DNA of 64,000 nucleotides, taken from NCBI GenBank assembly GCA_029531795.1, contig JAPEIS010000009.1:372001-436000 (forward strand). Reading direction: 5' to 3'. Below are positions 35,861 to 48,274 of the stretch, piece after piece. Each line of letters opens with the position of its first letter. Position 1 is the first letter of the stretch. Made by a program: the position numbers and the translations under genes. This stretch comes from Sclerotinia nivalis. Lineage: Eukaryota > Ascomycota > Leotiomycetes > Helotiales > Sclerotiniaceae. The notes beneath the pieces were generated by a model that was not told where the DNA came from, did not search any database, and was given only the letters and a program-made list of their open reading frames with translations.

Positions 35861-36886
35861 TCATTTTGTCAAACCCTCCATCTCCGTAGATGATAACCTT
35901 CTCGCCCTTATAATACGAGTATCCTTGATGAATTTCCCTGGATGAATGATAAGAAAGATGAAGACCACCAAGAACATCAACGCAGCATCAAAGAGATAGA
36001 GAAATACTTCTTTATCTCCAATCGTCATAGTGTGTTTTCCGATATAAGTGAGAGATCCATCATCATTTCTCGTAGCATATGCAAACCCCCCACTATTAAC
36101 CTGTTGCGCGTACTCAATCGCACGCACCAAGTTTCGAACGATGAGTAGTAAGCTGACTGCATACAATGCCCGAAAATATTTCTTCCATCCGCATTCCGCA
36201 TAACGGTTGCTGCTCGAGTAACCCTCTTGATTCTGCTCGAAACGGGCTGCGATACGCCAAGCCATGAAAAGGAAGAAGCAAAATGCTATGATCTGGAATA
36301 TGAGACCTCCAAGAATGACTTTGTTTCCCATAGAGATGGCTTGTGTGTTTCCTGAAGCTTGGACACCTGCACCAGCAAATTGACTGATAAAACAGATGAT
36401 GTCGATTAGGACGTATATTTTGGTCAACCATCGTGGGCTGATCATCGAGTACTCTTCTGCGCCCAGAGCAACGGTGATTCGTGCGAGAGTCATATAGGCT
36501 GTAGCTGCAAGGAAAGTCGGGGCGCCGAGGATGAGGATCATTTGAAGTATCCAGGGACCTATGTCGCTGACGTTGTCATGACACTTACTCCTGCCATAGT
36601 ATCCGAATGTTTCGCCTATAGTTGTTAGCTCAATGTATAGGAAAATTTGTTATTGGTTAAGACGTTGGCATTTCTTGGTCTCTGGAAATCGATACTTACA
36701 TATTCCGCCTAAGATAAAGCTTACGAAAAACCATGAGCGTAACGGAAACATGTAGATTATATGCGCAAGAGTACATAATGCGAAAAGTGCCACAAAGCTA
36801 TAGGCAGCGGAACCGGAGGGATCATAAGTGAAATATATGCCTCCTGTGATATTTCCTGAGGGTGATTTGATGAGGGTGATATCCAT
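35861..36886 (-). CDS. RTA1-family seven-TM lipid-translocating exporter-like protein
   Basis: Exons 36886-36700 and 36615-35861, with an 84-nt intron 36699-36616 (GTAAGT...ATAG, phase 1), give 313 residues. The junction restores GGICETFGYYGR, the family's G-G-x-x-E-x-x-G-Y-x-x-R motif. Seven hydrophobic segments follow the order of the RTA1 family: FVALFALCTLAHIIYMFPL, the MILILGAPTFLAATAYMTLARI block, a third containing IDIICFISQFAGAGVQASG, VRNLVRAIEYAQQ, and a last helix ending LIIHPGKF. Family members (yeast RTA1, RSB1) lie in the plasma membrane and relate to sphingoid-base or phospholipid translocation and azole or 7-aminocholesterol tolerance. The neighbouring divergent gene is a UPC2-like regulator. 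Substrate unknown. Confidence 0.9.
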
Positions 36887-37984
36887 TGTTTAAGTTGTCC
36901 TTGTTCAAACTGGGTTAAATAAGGTCAAAATGTGTAGAAATAGGTCAATGAGTATGATGGGGAAAGGTTCTCAGATGTCTGAAGTATATGAAGTGGAAAG
37001 CAAGTGGTAAGCAAGATGAATTTTGGAAGAAAGCACGAGATAATGAAGTCATGATAAGTAGGTCGCTGTTGAATATTAGCTGTAACAGACCTTACCGTTT
37101 TGAGGAAAGTTATACGCAGTACGAAGTCTGGTATTTTGACCATACCCTAGCATTTAGATCGAGTACTCCCGACCTAACAATGCTAAGCCCCGGCGTCTAC
37201 GAGCTGGCCTAGGGGTCGCGGTTATCCAGAGAATACGGCGATAATCATCTCCTTGATCAGACCATTAGCCCTCAAAAAGTCCCTGGGTGTTCTATTTTTG
37301 GAGATCCGCTTCATTCTGCCCTATAGATTTAGAACCATCGAGGTACTCCATTAACTTTATGGAAGGGTAAACCAAGTCAGGACTCTCTAAGTCAGAAGTT
37401 GTGATGATTGCTTGTCGGAGGTAAAAATAAATTTTGCGGTTTAGAGGAAGATGGACCCCTTCGTCAAATTCATTTTCATACTAACCAAATCATCTAACCC
37501 AATTGATCCAAATATCTACAGACTAATCCACTTTAGGAAGTCATGAACGAGTACGATCAAGATGCACAGACCACCATGCTGCGCCAAGAAGCACTAATGT
37601 CGCAACGTATCTTATTAATTTCGTTTTTCGTATTCCATTTCCTGAAGCAGATATATATACGGGTAGGTTTGTACTATGTACTATTCAAAGTCTGAAAAAA
37701 CTTACTACACTTATTGAATCAATACCATACAGCAAGAAAGAAATCAGCCACAGGATTTTCAACAATCTGTATCCTACTTATTCATCGTATACCAGACCCA
37801 AATAGTACACCAAAAACGCCGAGGAATAACACAATTGTTGGTGTAACGGTTCAGAATAGTGCCATCTCTCTGCTTCCACGTGCATATTCATCTATTGGTC
37901 ATACTGCCCACTATTGAAGATTGGCATATTTTGCATAGCTTTGCTCAAAGTCTGAGGCGCGACTGCGTAATACGTTCCGTCCCG
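36887..37984. promoter_or_regulatory. Divergent promoter region between RTA1-like gene and Zn2Cys6 regulator
   Basis: 1.1 kb separate the two start codons. No individual site is assigned. Confidence 0.4.
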
Positions 37985-39248
37985 ATGATCCGAAGACCCC
38001 ATACGAAGTCACGGAATGGTTGTCACGGCTGTAAAAAGAGACGGATCAAGGTGTGTTTGCAGTATTCAATAATCTACTTGTCCCTCTGAATTCCACCTCC
38101 GAAGCTCTTTCGCAAAATTAAACATGGCATTCCTCTCTACTCTATTTCAATCACTGACCTCTCTTTGTTTTACCTCGAAGTGTGACGAGGAAAAGCCAAG
38201 CTGCCAGAAATGTACCTCACGTGAGGTCGTATGTACCTACCCAAAGCTACGGCCTTTGGTCTGGGTTGATGACGTCCCCTCTGCTACAAAAACCGGCCAA
38301 GAAGGACCAAAAGACAGCAATGACTCTTCACCTCCATCATCTAGCTCAACCCCTCAAAATGAAGAGACTTCCAGCACGAAAGCCCCGTCTCTTAGCCTCG
38401 AAAACATAGACTTGGTCATCCATTGGTTCACAAAAACGGTCCATACAGTTAATCCAACCTCCAATCCCGCTGCTCTCAAAACATCTCAGACTCTCATCTT
38501 AAACGAGGCAATGCAGCATCACTTCCTCCTTCATGGGCTACTTGCACTTTCCGCCCTCCATTACGCCGAATCCCATGCAGATCCTCAGAAGTATATTGAA
38601 ATTGCCACTACACATCATACACAAGGGCTTAATCTCTACCATTCCGTTCTTTCCAATATGAGCAAACAGAACGACACAGCTTGTATTGCTTTCTCGAGCA
38701 TCACTGCCATGTTCGCTTTTGGTGTCTCGCGGCCGAATTCGACGACACTGGTAGCAACGGAATTAATTGACGATTTGGCTCAAGTTTTTGGTCTAACCAG
38801 AGGATGGGGTACAATTATGAAAGTGACAAGAGCATCCAAGTTCCCTCTTCAAGAAGTCAAAGACATCACTTTATCAACGGATGCAGAAGATGCTTTTGAT
38901 CGACTATATGCTTCGAATCAAGGCCAGATGACAACCATATACAAGCAAGCGATCTCTTCTCTAAAATCTGTGTTTAAAAAGGCAGAAGAAGGACAGAATG
39001 ATAATCCGCATCTGGCCTTAGAATGGGGAAACTTTATGTCAGAAGAATTTGTGAATTTAATTAAGGCACGAGATCATTTTGCTTTGGTAATTGTAGGGTT
39101 TTATTGTGTGACTTTTGAAAAGGTACCGCAGGTATGGTGGCTCAAGGGTTGGAGTAAGGGACTTTTTGGTGTTATTTGGAAGGAAGTTGATCACTCTTAT
39201 CATGAGGTTTTGGAATGGCCGAGGGCCATCGTTGGGTTTGAGATATAG
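37985..39248 (+). CDS. Zn2Cys6 transcription factor, UPC2-like
   Basis: Exons 37985-38050 and 38181-39248 with a 130-nt intron (GTGTGT...AAG, phase 0) give 377 residues. The junction completes the zinc cluster: NGCHGCKKRRIK joined to CDEEKPSCQKCTSREVVC has the Cys spacing 2-6-6-2-6 near residues 13-40. The intron after RRIK is a conserved position in this class. The head RRPHTKSRNG and the later segment LNLYHSVLSNMSKQ...AMFAFGVSRP match sterol uptake control protein 2 (UPC2/ECM22)-like regulators; the C-terminus ends WPRAIVGFEI. Such proteins bind DNA as dimers in the nucleus. It is divergent from an RTA1-like gene, and in yeast RTA1-family genes respond to sterol and lipid stress, so local regulation is a reasonable guess. 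Confidence 0.85.
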
Positions 39249-39556
39249 GTATATGTTGGAGTGAAACAGTAGGGTTTCGGAGGATCTAAATACTGGGAAA
39301 TAATAAACGAGGATGAGGAAATGAATAATGGAATATAAAGAAGGCAGGTACATCTAGCTGATAATAACAAGCGGCATGAAAACCTTGTGAAGTATGTCGT
39401 ATTATGGAGAGTGAAAGTGAAAGTGTGGATTTATAAATTGAATATATTCGATGCAGAAACCACAATATTTCCCATCTCGAGATTCTAGAAACTAACACAG
39501 CACCTTCTTAAATCTTAAATTCTTACAATCCCACCCCTCCCACTTCCTTGCAAAAC

Positions 39557-40237
39557 TCAGAAATAAATATCCGCATCATCCCCCACTCCCTCTTTCCATC
39601 CATTCCTCCCCCCAATATCCACCCCAATACCCATCCCAATCCCAATCCCACCACCACCAAAACACCCCGAAAACGATAATCTCAACTTCTCCCTCTCCCT
39701 ATCCCTCTCCCTCTCATCCACAATCCTAATCCCCGTCTCGAGCACCTCCCTCACATGATCCCTCTCCACCATAATCGCCATTTTCGGTTTCGAAATTTCC
39801 CGTTCCCCTTTAATCGCCCCCTCATCCTCCTTTGCATCCGTGACTTTTCCTCCCAGCCCTGCTGTAACAGTCGTGATAACTGTTCCTGTTCTCGTTCCCG
39901 CTGGTAGGTTATTATTCTTATTTTCTCTATCTTGTGTATAACTATGATTATGATTATGGTTATCTGACGTGGTACTAGTTGTATTGGTGAAAATTAAATA
40001 ATCTCTAAATCCAATGTGTTCGGAAGTAGAAGGGCGGGGTGTGAGAGGATGGGGAGAGATGGGGGAGGGAAGAATACTGGTGCGGATGGTGGGGTAGGAA
40101 TAAGTGTGGGAATGGGAGTGATGGGGATGAAAGGTGGAGGCGTTGTCTTTGGAGGTTATCCAGTGCAGGACTAGGACGCTGAAGAGGATTGGGTGGGTTA
40201 GCTGTCGCGTGGGAGATGAGGATTTGATGAAGGACAA
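39557..40237 (-). CDS. Uncertain low-complexity reading frame
   Basis: A 226-codon frame without a good start: the first in-frame ATG lies about two thirds of the way in (MAIMVERD). The frame has a short hydrophobic stretch (ILFSVLVLHWI), His/Ser/Thr-rich and Arg/Glu-rich parts, and a Gly/Ile repeat near the end. An upstream exon would be needed (an acceptor-like GATAG lies just upstream), but I could not find one with an ATG. It may be a gene with an unseen first exon or a chance frame in biased sequence. Confidence 0.25.
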   Translation of the reverse strand: MSFIKSSSPTRQLTHPILFSVLVLHWITSKDNASTFHPHHSHSHTYSYPTIRTSILPSPISPHPLTPRPSTSEHIGFRDYLIFTNTTSTTSDNHNHNHSYTQDRENKNNNLPAGTRTGTVITTVTAGLGGKVTDAKEDEGAIKGEREISKPKMAIMVERDHVREVLETGIRIVDERERDREREKLRLSFSGCFGGGGIGIGMGIGVDIGGRNGWKEGVGDDADIYF

Positions 40238-43200
40238 TGGTAAGTGGAATGATGGGAAATCGGGAACGTACTATCGACATTACAACACATAAGACATATC
40301 CAACCGGGTTCACCCTTCAGCACCAACAATAAAGTTAAATTACTGATAAACATCAGTCATCAGTCATCATTTCTAAAATCTCGGAACTAACGACTTACAC
40401 AACACTCGAAGTGAGTGCACAACAACTTCCAACAAAAGTCCGAAGTGCAACAGTACGCGTTTGTGAATTTGGATTATTTCTATAAGAATAGAGACCTATA
40501 AAGGTCAGTCAAGAGACCTGAACATATATCGATATCGGATCACCTTGTAGTGGAACGAGGAATAATGAAGTAAGGTAAACCTATAACTGTTAGGCTATTA
40601 TTTTCAATATATTGAACATCAAAGACTTACATTGACTAATATATCAAAAGCCTGTCAAACTTGTTAGTCGAAGTGACACTCGATATGGACCAGAGGACCG
40701 GAGAAAATTAGGAGGCAAGACATACAATAAGGGGTATCATTGCAACTTTCTTCATCCCGATCCGACATTCGCCATTTTTGTAATTGGCAAACCGGCTAGA
40801 TTATAAGTTAACAGGAGCCTTCATGCAAATACCTGGAGGTTACACGTACAAGATGAAATTCAACGCGATAACTACGCAGTAAGGTACTGAAAAGATCAGT
40901 ATATGAACTATCGCATAAAAGCCAAGGTCCTAACTTAGCATTCCAAAAGAATTGAAAAGGTAAAGAGCATCTTTGACGATCGACGGATGATATACTGCCA
41001 TTCTCATCAATATATAGAATCACGAGGTTGGATATTTGTACTCACAACTCTTTCAACGAGGAAATAGTAGATAAGCTGTTGGGTTTTGTGAATTTTGCGC
41101 CCGATTACGGTGCAGGGAAACATACAACCTAACGCCATTTTGTAAGCAACGCTGATGAAATATGGACTAAGAACAATTATCCCAATCCCAGTCCGAGGAT
41201 GACAAGTCTAGTTTGAGACTCACTTTTGTTGTCATGTAGCAAGATAAACACAATATGATAGCATTGGAGCACATATGTTTTGAAGAACTGACACCAAAAC
41301 CCGCCGAAATAACTGCAGTCCCAAGTACAAATATGAGGGAGTCAAAATATATCAAAATTACCACTACTCAATCATCAGTCTCAGAAACCTAACAGCGTTG
41401 GGCATAAATACTGAAAACTTACACCAACAAACGAGCGGGTATCGAGACCAATCCTGTACGTTTTGAACTCGACGAGCTGCATGATAAACTCAGTATTTTT
41501 GCCAACGATGCAGCTCCTTTTACAGAGCCAAAAAAACTTACTCATGCAGATTTCCAAAACTGCCATTGATATCATGGATAAAACAACTGAGAAGACCGTT
41601 CCAGCTCTTGGTTCATTTGCTGATGACTCCTCCATTCGATCTATCAGGACTCCCATGATTGACCTAAATTATCAATCGAAACGCATACCTAGGGCGACGG
41701 AGAGATGGTTGACTTTCATCAAAGGCGATTTTACACAGGATTCTTTCCCGTATGCCATAACTCTTTTCATATCTGAGTATGCTACTGTTATCGCATTCTC
41801 ATATTTATTGTGTAACGCCTGGTCTTAAACTAAGCCCTGGCTTGCCTCGCGAGTGCCATGGCTTAATGTAGAACAAGATAAATGGAAAAGTTCCACGGCA
41901 TATTCAATGAAGCATGTTGAACCGAGTAAAGCGAGATACTCGTGTGACAACAATGTAGGTAGTACTGCAGAAAATCCCACGAGTCTGAAAATTAAATTAA
42001 TAGCTGTTAGGAGAAATAATCCTGATCTTTCCTCGGCATAAGATACTCAATAAATCCAGCAAAAAGAAACTTGTGAAAGTGCGAAATGATGTTGTGAAAC
42101 ATTGGCTTCGGCCGCTTGCGTCCAACAAAGTAATTGTGTTACCAAGTCGCCGGATATTGTGCATGAAGCAAGGGATGAACAATTCTTGTGATAGAAATTG
42201 ACGAGATAAGATTACATCCTCAACTATGACTCTAGCAGTCCTTATAAATTGGAGTTTAGAGCCACTATTATGATATTCGTGGGGGTATACTTGCTTTTCC
42301 CTGGTATCCACGCCTAAAAAGAGAAAATAGGCAAAAGAAAAAGCAAACCTATCCATCATGTGCATCGCTAAGTAAATTGGCTGCCATCTTCCCAAGAATT
42401 TATACTATACAATGCAGAATCGAGTCGAGTCAATAACTTTAGTTTGATCGTCAAAAAAGCAAAAAATAGATTTGCGGTTCCAAGGCTGTGGAACCAATGG
42501 AACTTTACCGATGAATACATACTTGCCATCCCAAAATACAGAAATACTGACACTTTCCAGCCTTTGATTGGAGGATGAAACTATTCGATGCATAACAACT
42601 TACCATTTTTATACCTACCAGAATTCTTACCCACTATGCATAACCATGATTACAACCCGATATTAACAACAACATCTTTATTCCGCATCTTGATCGTCTT
42701 CTTTTCATCTTTTGCAGCTTTCTTCTCCATCTCTTTTGACCTCTTCGTTTCCTTCTTTTCCCTTCTCGATAATTGACGGGACTCACTTTCTTCACCAACT
42801 GTATTCTGCCAGGATGGATGATATTCATCCAAACAATGGTAAATAGCATAATATAAGGCATTAAGGACCGTGAAACACCACCCATGATATGGCATTGGAT
42901 TTTTGCTTGGATTAAGGCCGACTGGAAATTCTAGTAAGCGGTAGATGATTCGAGTTGTAACGAGTGAGCGCGAGAAATGCAAACATGATAAATAACAGGC
43001 GTTCCAGTGAATAGACGGACTAACTACTGTAATCCCAGGTACACAGCCATTCTATTCTGAAGTGATATTTACATGATGCTATCGCAGATGCCGTTGCAGA
43101 ACTACTGCTTGCTATTGTTGTCCTGGAAGATATGACTGTTGAGGATGTGAAATGCCTGGATGAGAAATGTAGAATTTCACGCTGGGGACGGACAATAACA

Positions 43201-45429
43201 GGTCTCAGTACAGTGTCTGATGTATAGTCGCCATTTCTGAATAATATCAAAAGCACCATCCCATAGAATATTTCTATGATGAGGTCAATTCCAACGCGAA
43301 GCTCTGAATGAACGAAAGCGGCCTTGCAATGCGGAAACGTTGAAACGGTGGGTTTTATCATAGTGAATGTGCCGATTGACAGGGCTCGTTGGCCAAATCC
43401 CAGCGTCCTTGATACAGCCATGTAAGGAATTCGTTAGCACGGATGAAATACGAGTGAAGAATGATAATATATGATTTTTACGTAAAGATTGATAGTGACG
43501 CTATCCATTGCGCTGGCAAAGGCTAGGCACAGCCCAGTTGACCCCTTATGCACCTAGAAATCGTCCAATAGGATTCCGCTTACCCGGAAAACTCTTTGAT
43601 GTAGCACGTACCCTTACACGTGACCTTCGAAGCCGGTGGAGCGACATTTGACTTCGAAAACTGTCCGCCAACGATTCATATGGATTTAAACATCAATCCA
43701 ATCAAAAGATGCATAAGAAAGATAGAAACATCAAGTAAACAATTCTTCAGGTTCCAGATATTCGGAACCTCGTATTCTGAGCGAATGGATAAAACCCTGA
43801 GTAGCTGAATATCGGTTTTGTCCTTCCACACCGAAAGAATTTCCCGAAGAACAGATATCCGTTTATGATGAGATTCGTATAATGGACCAGACCAGAAGCT
43901 TATCCCAGCCCGTATTGTTCCACCAATATCCCTATTCCTGCTCCTTGAATAGAAAATGTGATATTTTCAATGCAGTCAGCGGAGTCCTGTACGGGCCTAG
44001 CATGCAATGGATTCGAGGAGTCTCAAACGAATCTACTATGTACACACCTTCTAGCGCACCCTCAAAGTGTATAGATTCGTTGCCTTAAACCATCAATCAT
44101 TCTCGATCTCAAATGCAGCACTTCTGTTTCTGGAAACTTAATACGTACAGGCAGCACTAGACCTCCAGATCGTCTCAACAAAAACCCAGTAATACCTCTC
44201 AGACATTGTTTCACAACCCGTTAGACCATTGCCAAGAAACGCCAAAAGTATGAAGATTCATCTCTATACATCCGAGTATTAATCAATAGATGAACCGCCA
44301 AACAAATAGTCAGAAACAAAGATTAGATTTAAGCTTCAATACCAAGCTTTTCTGCCAAGGCGGGAGTTGTTCTGACATATTCACATATAATTGGGTTGTT
44401 TCGAGATGCCAAGACTGGGGTATGAGATAGGGGTCTAGAAGCACGTTTTGAGGCATTTTAATATGTGAACGCTCATCAAATGAGGAACATCGATGGATGG
44501 ATTATGTTTTGACGTGATATGTCTTCTTAATTGACAAATAATTAGGTAGGTACCTAGGTACTTCGACATTGATCCTTCGTATAAGAACATAAGGTTATCA
44601 CGATATCGATATAAATAGGTAACTGGCTACGACGCATCGCCTACTTTACTGTACCCTGCGCGCCACCAATCTTGTATCTTCAAACACAAATCTCACATAC
44701 CCCCCATCCCCCAATACAATACGATACGATACAAATTTCTTATTATCCATTGATTCCATTCAGCCAATCATGCAGCACCCCGCAACTTCGCCACCAACCG
44801 AAATTGCTCGAGCCTCACTCCAATGCATCGTACCTTCCTTCTCTCCTCTCTAGCCTCAATCTACAGCCAATCAACGCATCTCACAGACACATTGATCCAT
44901 GTACACTTTCACATACAATTTCATGAAATGGGATTTTTCAGTATCACCATAAGCTTTCTTCGTTTCAACAGCCATAAAATTTCTCAACTTCCTTCAGACG
45001 AACCCTGGAGCTGAGAAAGTACTTGTCGCTCTGTCTCTTACTTGATATGAATGAGTCTTCTTTTTCATGTTTATATATAAGCTGGAGGATGACCCATATA
45101 TTTTTCATTGGGATCTTTTCTGATTGAGATTTCTTTTCCGTGTCACATACTACTTTTACTTCTTTACTTTCTTACCTCTTATATTCACTCAGCCTTTCAT
45201 GTTGATTTGAACACTCCCTCTATTTACTTTAGTTAAGGCTGGAGCCTTTCCTTTCTTTATTTCCTTTACTGCTGCTAGATTGAGCAAATATCTTCAAACA
45301 TCAAATCAACCTACCGACCTTGAACATTTCCGCTTTACCTCCTGTCTTTGCATTGAACAACATCCTCACACCTCAACTCAATTTACTTTCTAAAAAACCA
45401 GTCACATCACACCACACACCACCACCAAA
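40238..45429. other. 5.2 kb gene-poor stretch with exon-like fragments
   Basis: No intact gene found. The minus strand holds several short hydrophobic segments with splice-like borders (for example 41656-41406 followed across a GTAAGT...CTGCAG interval by 41297-41246, ended by TGA) and an RTA1-like remnant at 42780-43000. From 44.1 kb onward it is the long upstream region of the TLC-like gene. Confidence 0.45.
42780..43000 (-). pseudogene. RTA1-family C-terminal remnant with frameshift
   Basis: Reading the minus strand, TTRIIYRLLEFPVGLNPSKN and MPYHGWCFTVLNAL match the family block R-x-x-Y-R-x-x-E-x-x-x-G...W. The expected continuation PYIMLFTIVWMNIIHPGR, with the diagnostic HPG, is in another frame a few bases on. 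A frameshift therefore separates the sixth and seventh helices. I find no convincing N-terminal half upstream. Decayed relative of the gene at 35861-36886. Confidence 0.6.
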
Positions 45430-46532
45430 ATGACCAACCCCTACACCAATTCCCCACACATAACCAAGGTCCCCCTCGAAACCATCTCCAAACTCGCTCC
45501 CTTCTCCGGCCTCATCCTCTCTCTAATCCTAATCCTCTACTTCCTAATCCGATACTACCTCCTCGAACCCATTATCCTCCCCCGTCTCTACAAGTCAACC
45601 TTTACAAGCATGCCTTTGGGCTCTCCTCTCCGTCTCGGCTTCATAAACCATCATATCGCCGGCCTTACTAAACTTCTCATCCTGCTTCTCGCAGCATATC
45701 CATTTATCTCCGTAACTTTCCTAACGGCTTCTCTGCATACACCGTTTGCGAAAGGGAGTCAAGTAACAATGGGTGATATTTTGATAGTGGCGGCGCAGAT
45801 GTTGATCGCGATGTATATATTTGAGTTATTGTATCGACCGAAGATTAGTCCAGTGAGTGTGGGTCATCATGTTGGGACTATTTTGATTGGGCAGAGTGCT
45901 ATTGCTATTAGTTTGGATTTGGTGAAGGAAAGGGATGCTACCATTGAATTTATTTTGTGTACGGTTTGGGGTATGTTTTCCCTTCCGTCTTCCTTCTCCA
46001 TTCCCCTTCCGTCTTCATTTTCCGTTTCCCTTCCCCCTCCATTCATTCCTCCCCTCCCTCCCCAAACTAACAACCCCCAGGAGCCTTCGACATCATCTCC
46101 GAATTCCTCCCCCACCTAACCATAATCCTCTACCGCGTACACCCCACCTCTCACGCCTTCCTCCGTAAAATCTTCCGCATCGCCGCAATCACAACCTTTA
46201 CAGGTACAATCGCCGAAACAGTTCTCACAATGTTTCTCTTCGGCAGTTTGTGGGATCGATGGACTTTAGCGTTTAAAATGACAACTCCAATGTTGCATGT
46301 GGTGTTTATGGCGGCGCAGTTGTGGGGGACGTGGAATTTTGTGGGGTTGTATAGGAGGCAGGGAGTGTTGATGAGGGAGATGGAGAAGAGGGGTGAGGAG
46401 GAGGCGGGGTTAGGGATGGGGATGGAGGAGGAGAGGGGGAGTGTGAGTGAGGTGGAGGAGGAAAGAGGAATAGGATATGGTGGGATTGGGAGGAGGGTGA
46501 CGGCGACAAGTGGAGTTGGTTCCGGAGAGTAG
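45430..46532 (+). CDS. Multi-pass membrane protein, TLC-domain-like
   Basis: Exons 45430-45970 and 46081-46532 with a 110-nt intron (GTATGT...CCCAG, phase 1) give 330 residues. About seven hydrophobic segments: residues 25-45, 75-100, a third ending near 137 (MGDILIVAAQMLIAMYIFEL), one around 150-165 after SPVSVGHHVGT, then after the junction (WGAFDIISEFLPHLTIIL), FRIAAITTFTGTIAETVLTM and TPMLHVVFMAAQLWGTWNFV. The spaced His and the order of helices resemble TLC-domain proteins (TRAM/LAG1/CLN8-like), which act in lipid synthesis, sensing or transport in ER or other membranes; I see no ceramide-synthase HHxxxDD motif. The tail is Glu/Gly-rich. Exon 1 is C-rich and codon use shifts near 45750, but the frame stays open. 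Confidence 0.75.
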
Positions 46533-48274
46533 TTCAAATCCGAGTGGAGAGACCTTTCGAACGATATTGTGATATCTGGAAGGAAAACTCCTATATCGAG
46601 AACAAGGTGATGAAGACTGCGGTAATGGGGAAAAGACCTGAAGTGTTGAGGCATAGGGCGTTGCATCGAGCATTTTGGTATTGGGATATCGCATAGCATT
46701 GGTACTGGTACATGGTGTGGATTCGAGAGAGATGGACGATTCATGTATAGGTATGTGAGGAGTTTCTGGGATTCATCAATTGCATGTGTATGATAGAAAA
46801 ATAGTGGCATGTATGGTATAGAATAATATTGATTGAGCTAGCTTTTTGGACCTACCTATCTGCTTAAGAGTTACCAAGAAGGGCATCGAGACGTAGTGTA
46901 CCGGTATGACTAATCTCTTTCGAGGCAATGGCCATCTGGCAGCCCGATTCTGGATTTCTAATCAACGCGGACGAGCACCGTGTATGGCGATTCCTCCCAC
47001 CCACATATCATCATATCCTAACCGTTTCACCCCATCGCCTATGACCCATCCTACCACCAAACCAACAGCCTCATCCATGTATATATAAACCCCTAAAAGC
47101 AAAACCCAATTAGTCTCAATAATCACTCACTCCATAGAAATAAAAATCAAGAAAGCGAAAATAATAAAGAGGATGTTGAAAAAATAAATCAGAAGCTGAA
47201 CGCGTTCTCAGCAATTGCAACGTTGTGCATCTGAGTGAGCTGGGTATAACGTATGTGTTGATCATCATTTTTATTTTTTTTTATTTTTTTTGGGGGTGAA
47301 GGATTGGGTGAGGGATTGGGTGGGGGGTTTGAGAGGAGAGAGTGGAAGATTGGGGAGAGGGAGAACGTACGGTTGTGGTGGTGTGGTGATGCTGGTTGAA
47401 GAAGAGGTAAAACTGGTGTTAGTTTTCAAGTTGCGGAATTTCGCATTGGCATTTGCATTTGCGGTGCGGGAAGTAGCTATTGCTTGCTCTCTCTCCTGTG
47501 CTGGTGAATAATCGTGCCAATTTGATTGGATTGGATTTGATTTGATTTAATTGAGCATTCAGCTCATTGATCCATCAATCAATTGAACCTTCCTTACACG
47601 ATAAATCATCGCAGCCGTTGTGTGAAGTTATTTCCATAACCTACTGAGCGGTATGGTTGGTATAAAAAAAAAAGTTGGAAGAAATAGAAATTTTTTGGGA
47701 AAAGGGCGCTAGAAGGGTTTTTTTCTTCTTGCGTGGTGGGATTTAGTAAGTTATGTAGTACGTGCTCGGGACACACCTGGTAGGGAGGAGGGTGTGGATT
47801 GAGAGATTTGGGAAATTTACTTGGTGCACGCCTCTGCTTCTGCTTCTGCTTCTGGGCTTTGGTGCAATGCGAGAGGATTTCTTGCGGGGATTTCTTGGGG
47901 ATATTTTTGCTGGGTGGGGGTGAGTAGTTATTTCACGACGGGTTTTGGGATTCAATAATACAGTAATGGAAATCAAAAGTTAAAGATAAGAATAAGGCTT
48001 CATTTGATTGCTCAGCTCAAGCTATAACTATAACTATCCATATCTCCCATTCCTTCTTTCCTTCTTTCTTCCTCATCATTCTATATCCAAGCTGTAGAGC
48101 AGTTCTATGTATCATATCATTATAATAAGCATTATTTAAGGGGCGTATATCATTCAGTCATAAAGGAGTCTATTCGCAATCAATATTAGTATAAGATTTT
48201 GTCGGCCATGATAGGCAGAGAAGAAAAACTCACGTATTAATTACATAATAAAATTCGCCAAACCGTTGATGGGT
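46533..48274. other. Convergent intergenic region
   Basis: 1.7 kb with simple T-, G- and CT-rich tracts. Splice-like segments on the minus strand (47189-47239 reads LTQMHNVAIAENAFSF before a stop) hint at a small multi-exon gene, but I could not build one with a start codon. Confidence 0.4.

Noticed and set aside
41463..41828. 121-codon plus-strand frame
   Set aside because: No recognisable domain; the opposite strand has splice-like borders and membrane-like segments, so neither is called as a gene.
46151..46810. 219-codon minus-strand frame over the TLC-like gene
   Set aside because: Antisense to exon 2 of the membrane protein, whose splice junction restores a hydrophobic helix; the antisense translation is Ser/Pro/His low complexity.
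47189..47510. Small multi-exon gene on the minus strand
   Set aside because: The last exon and its acceptor look good, but no combination of upstream segments gave an open frame with an ATG.
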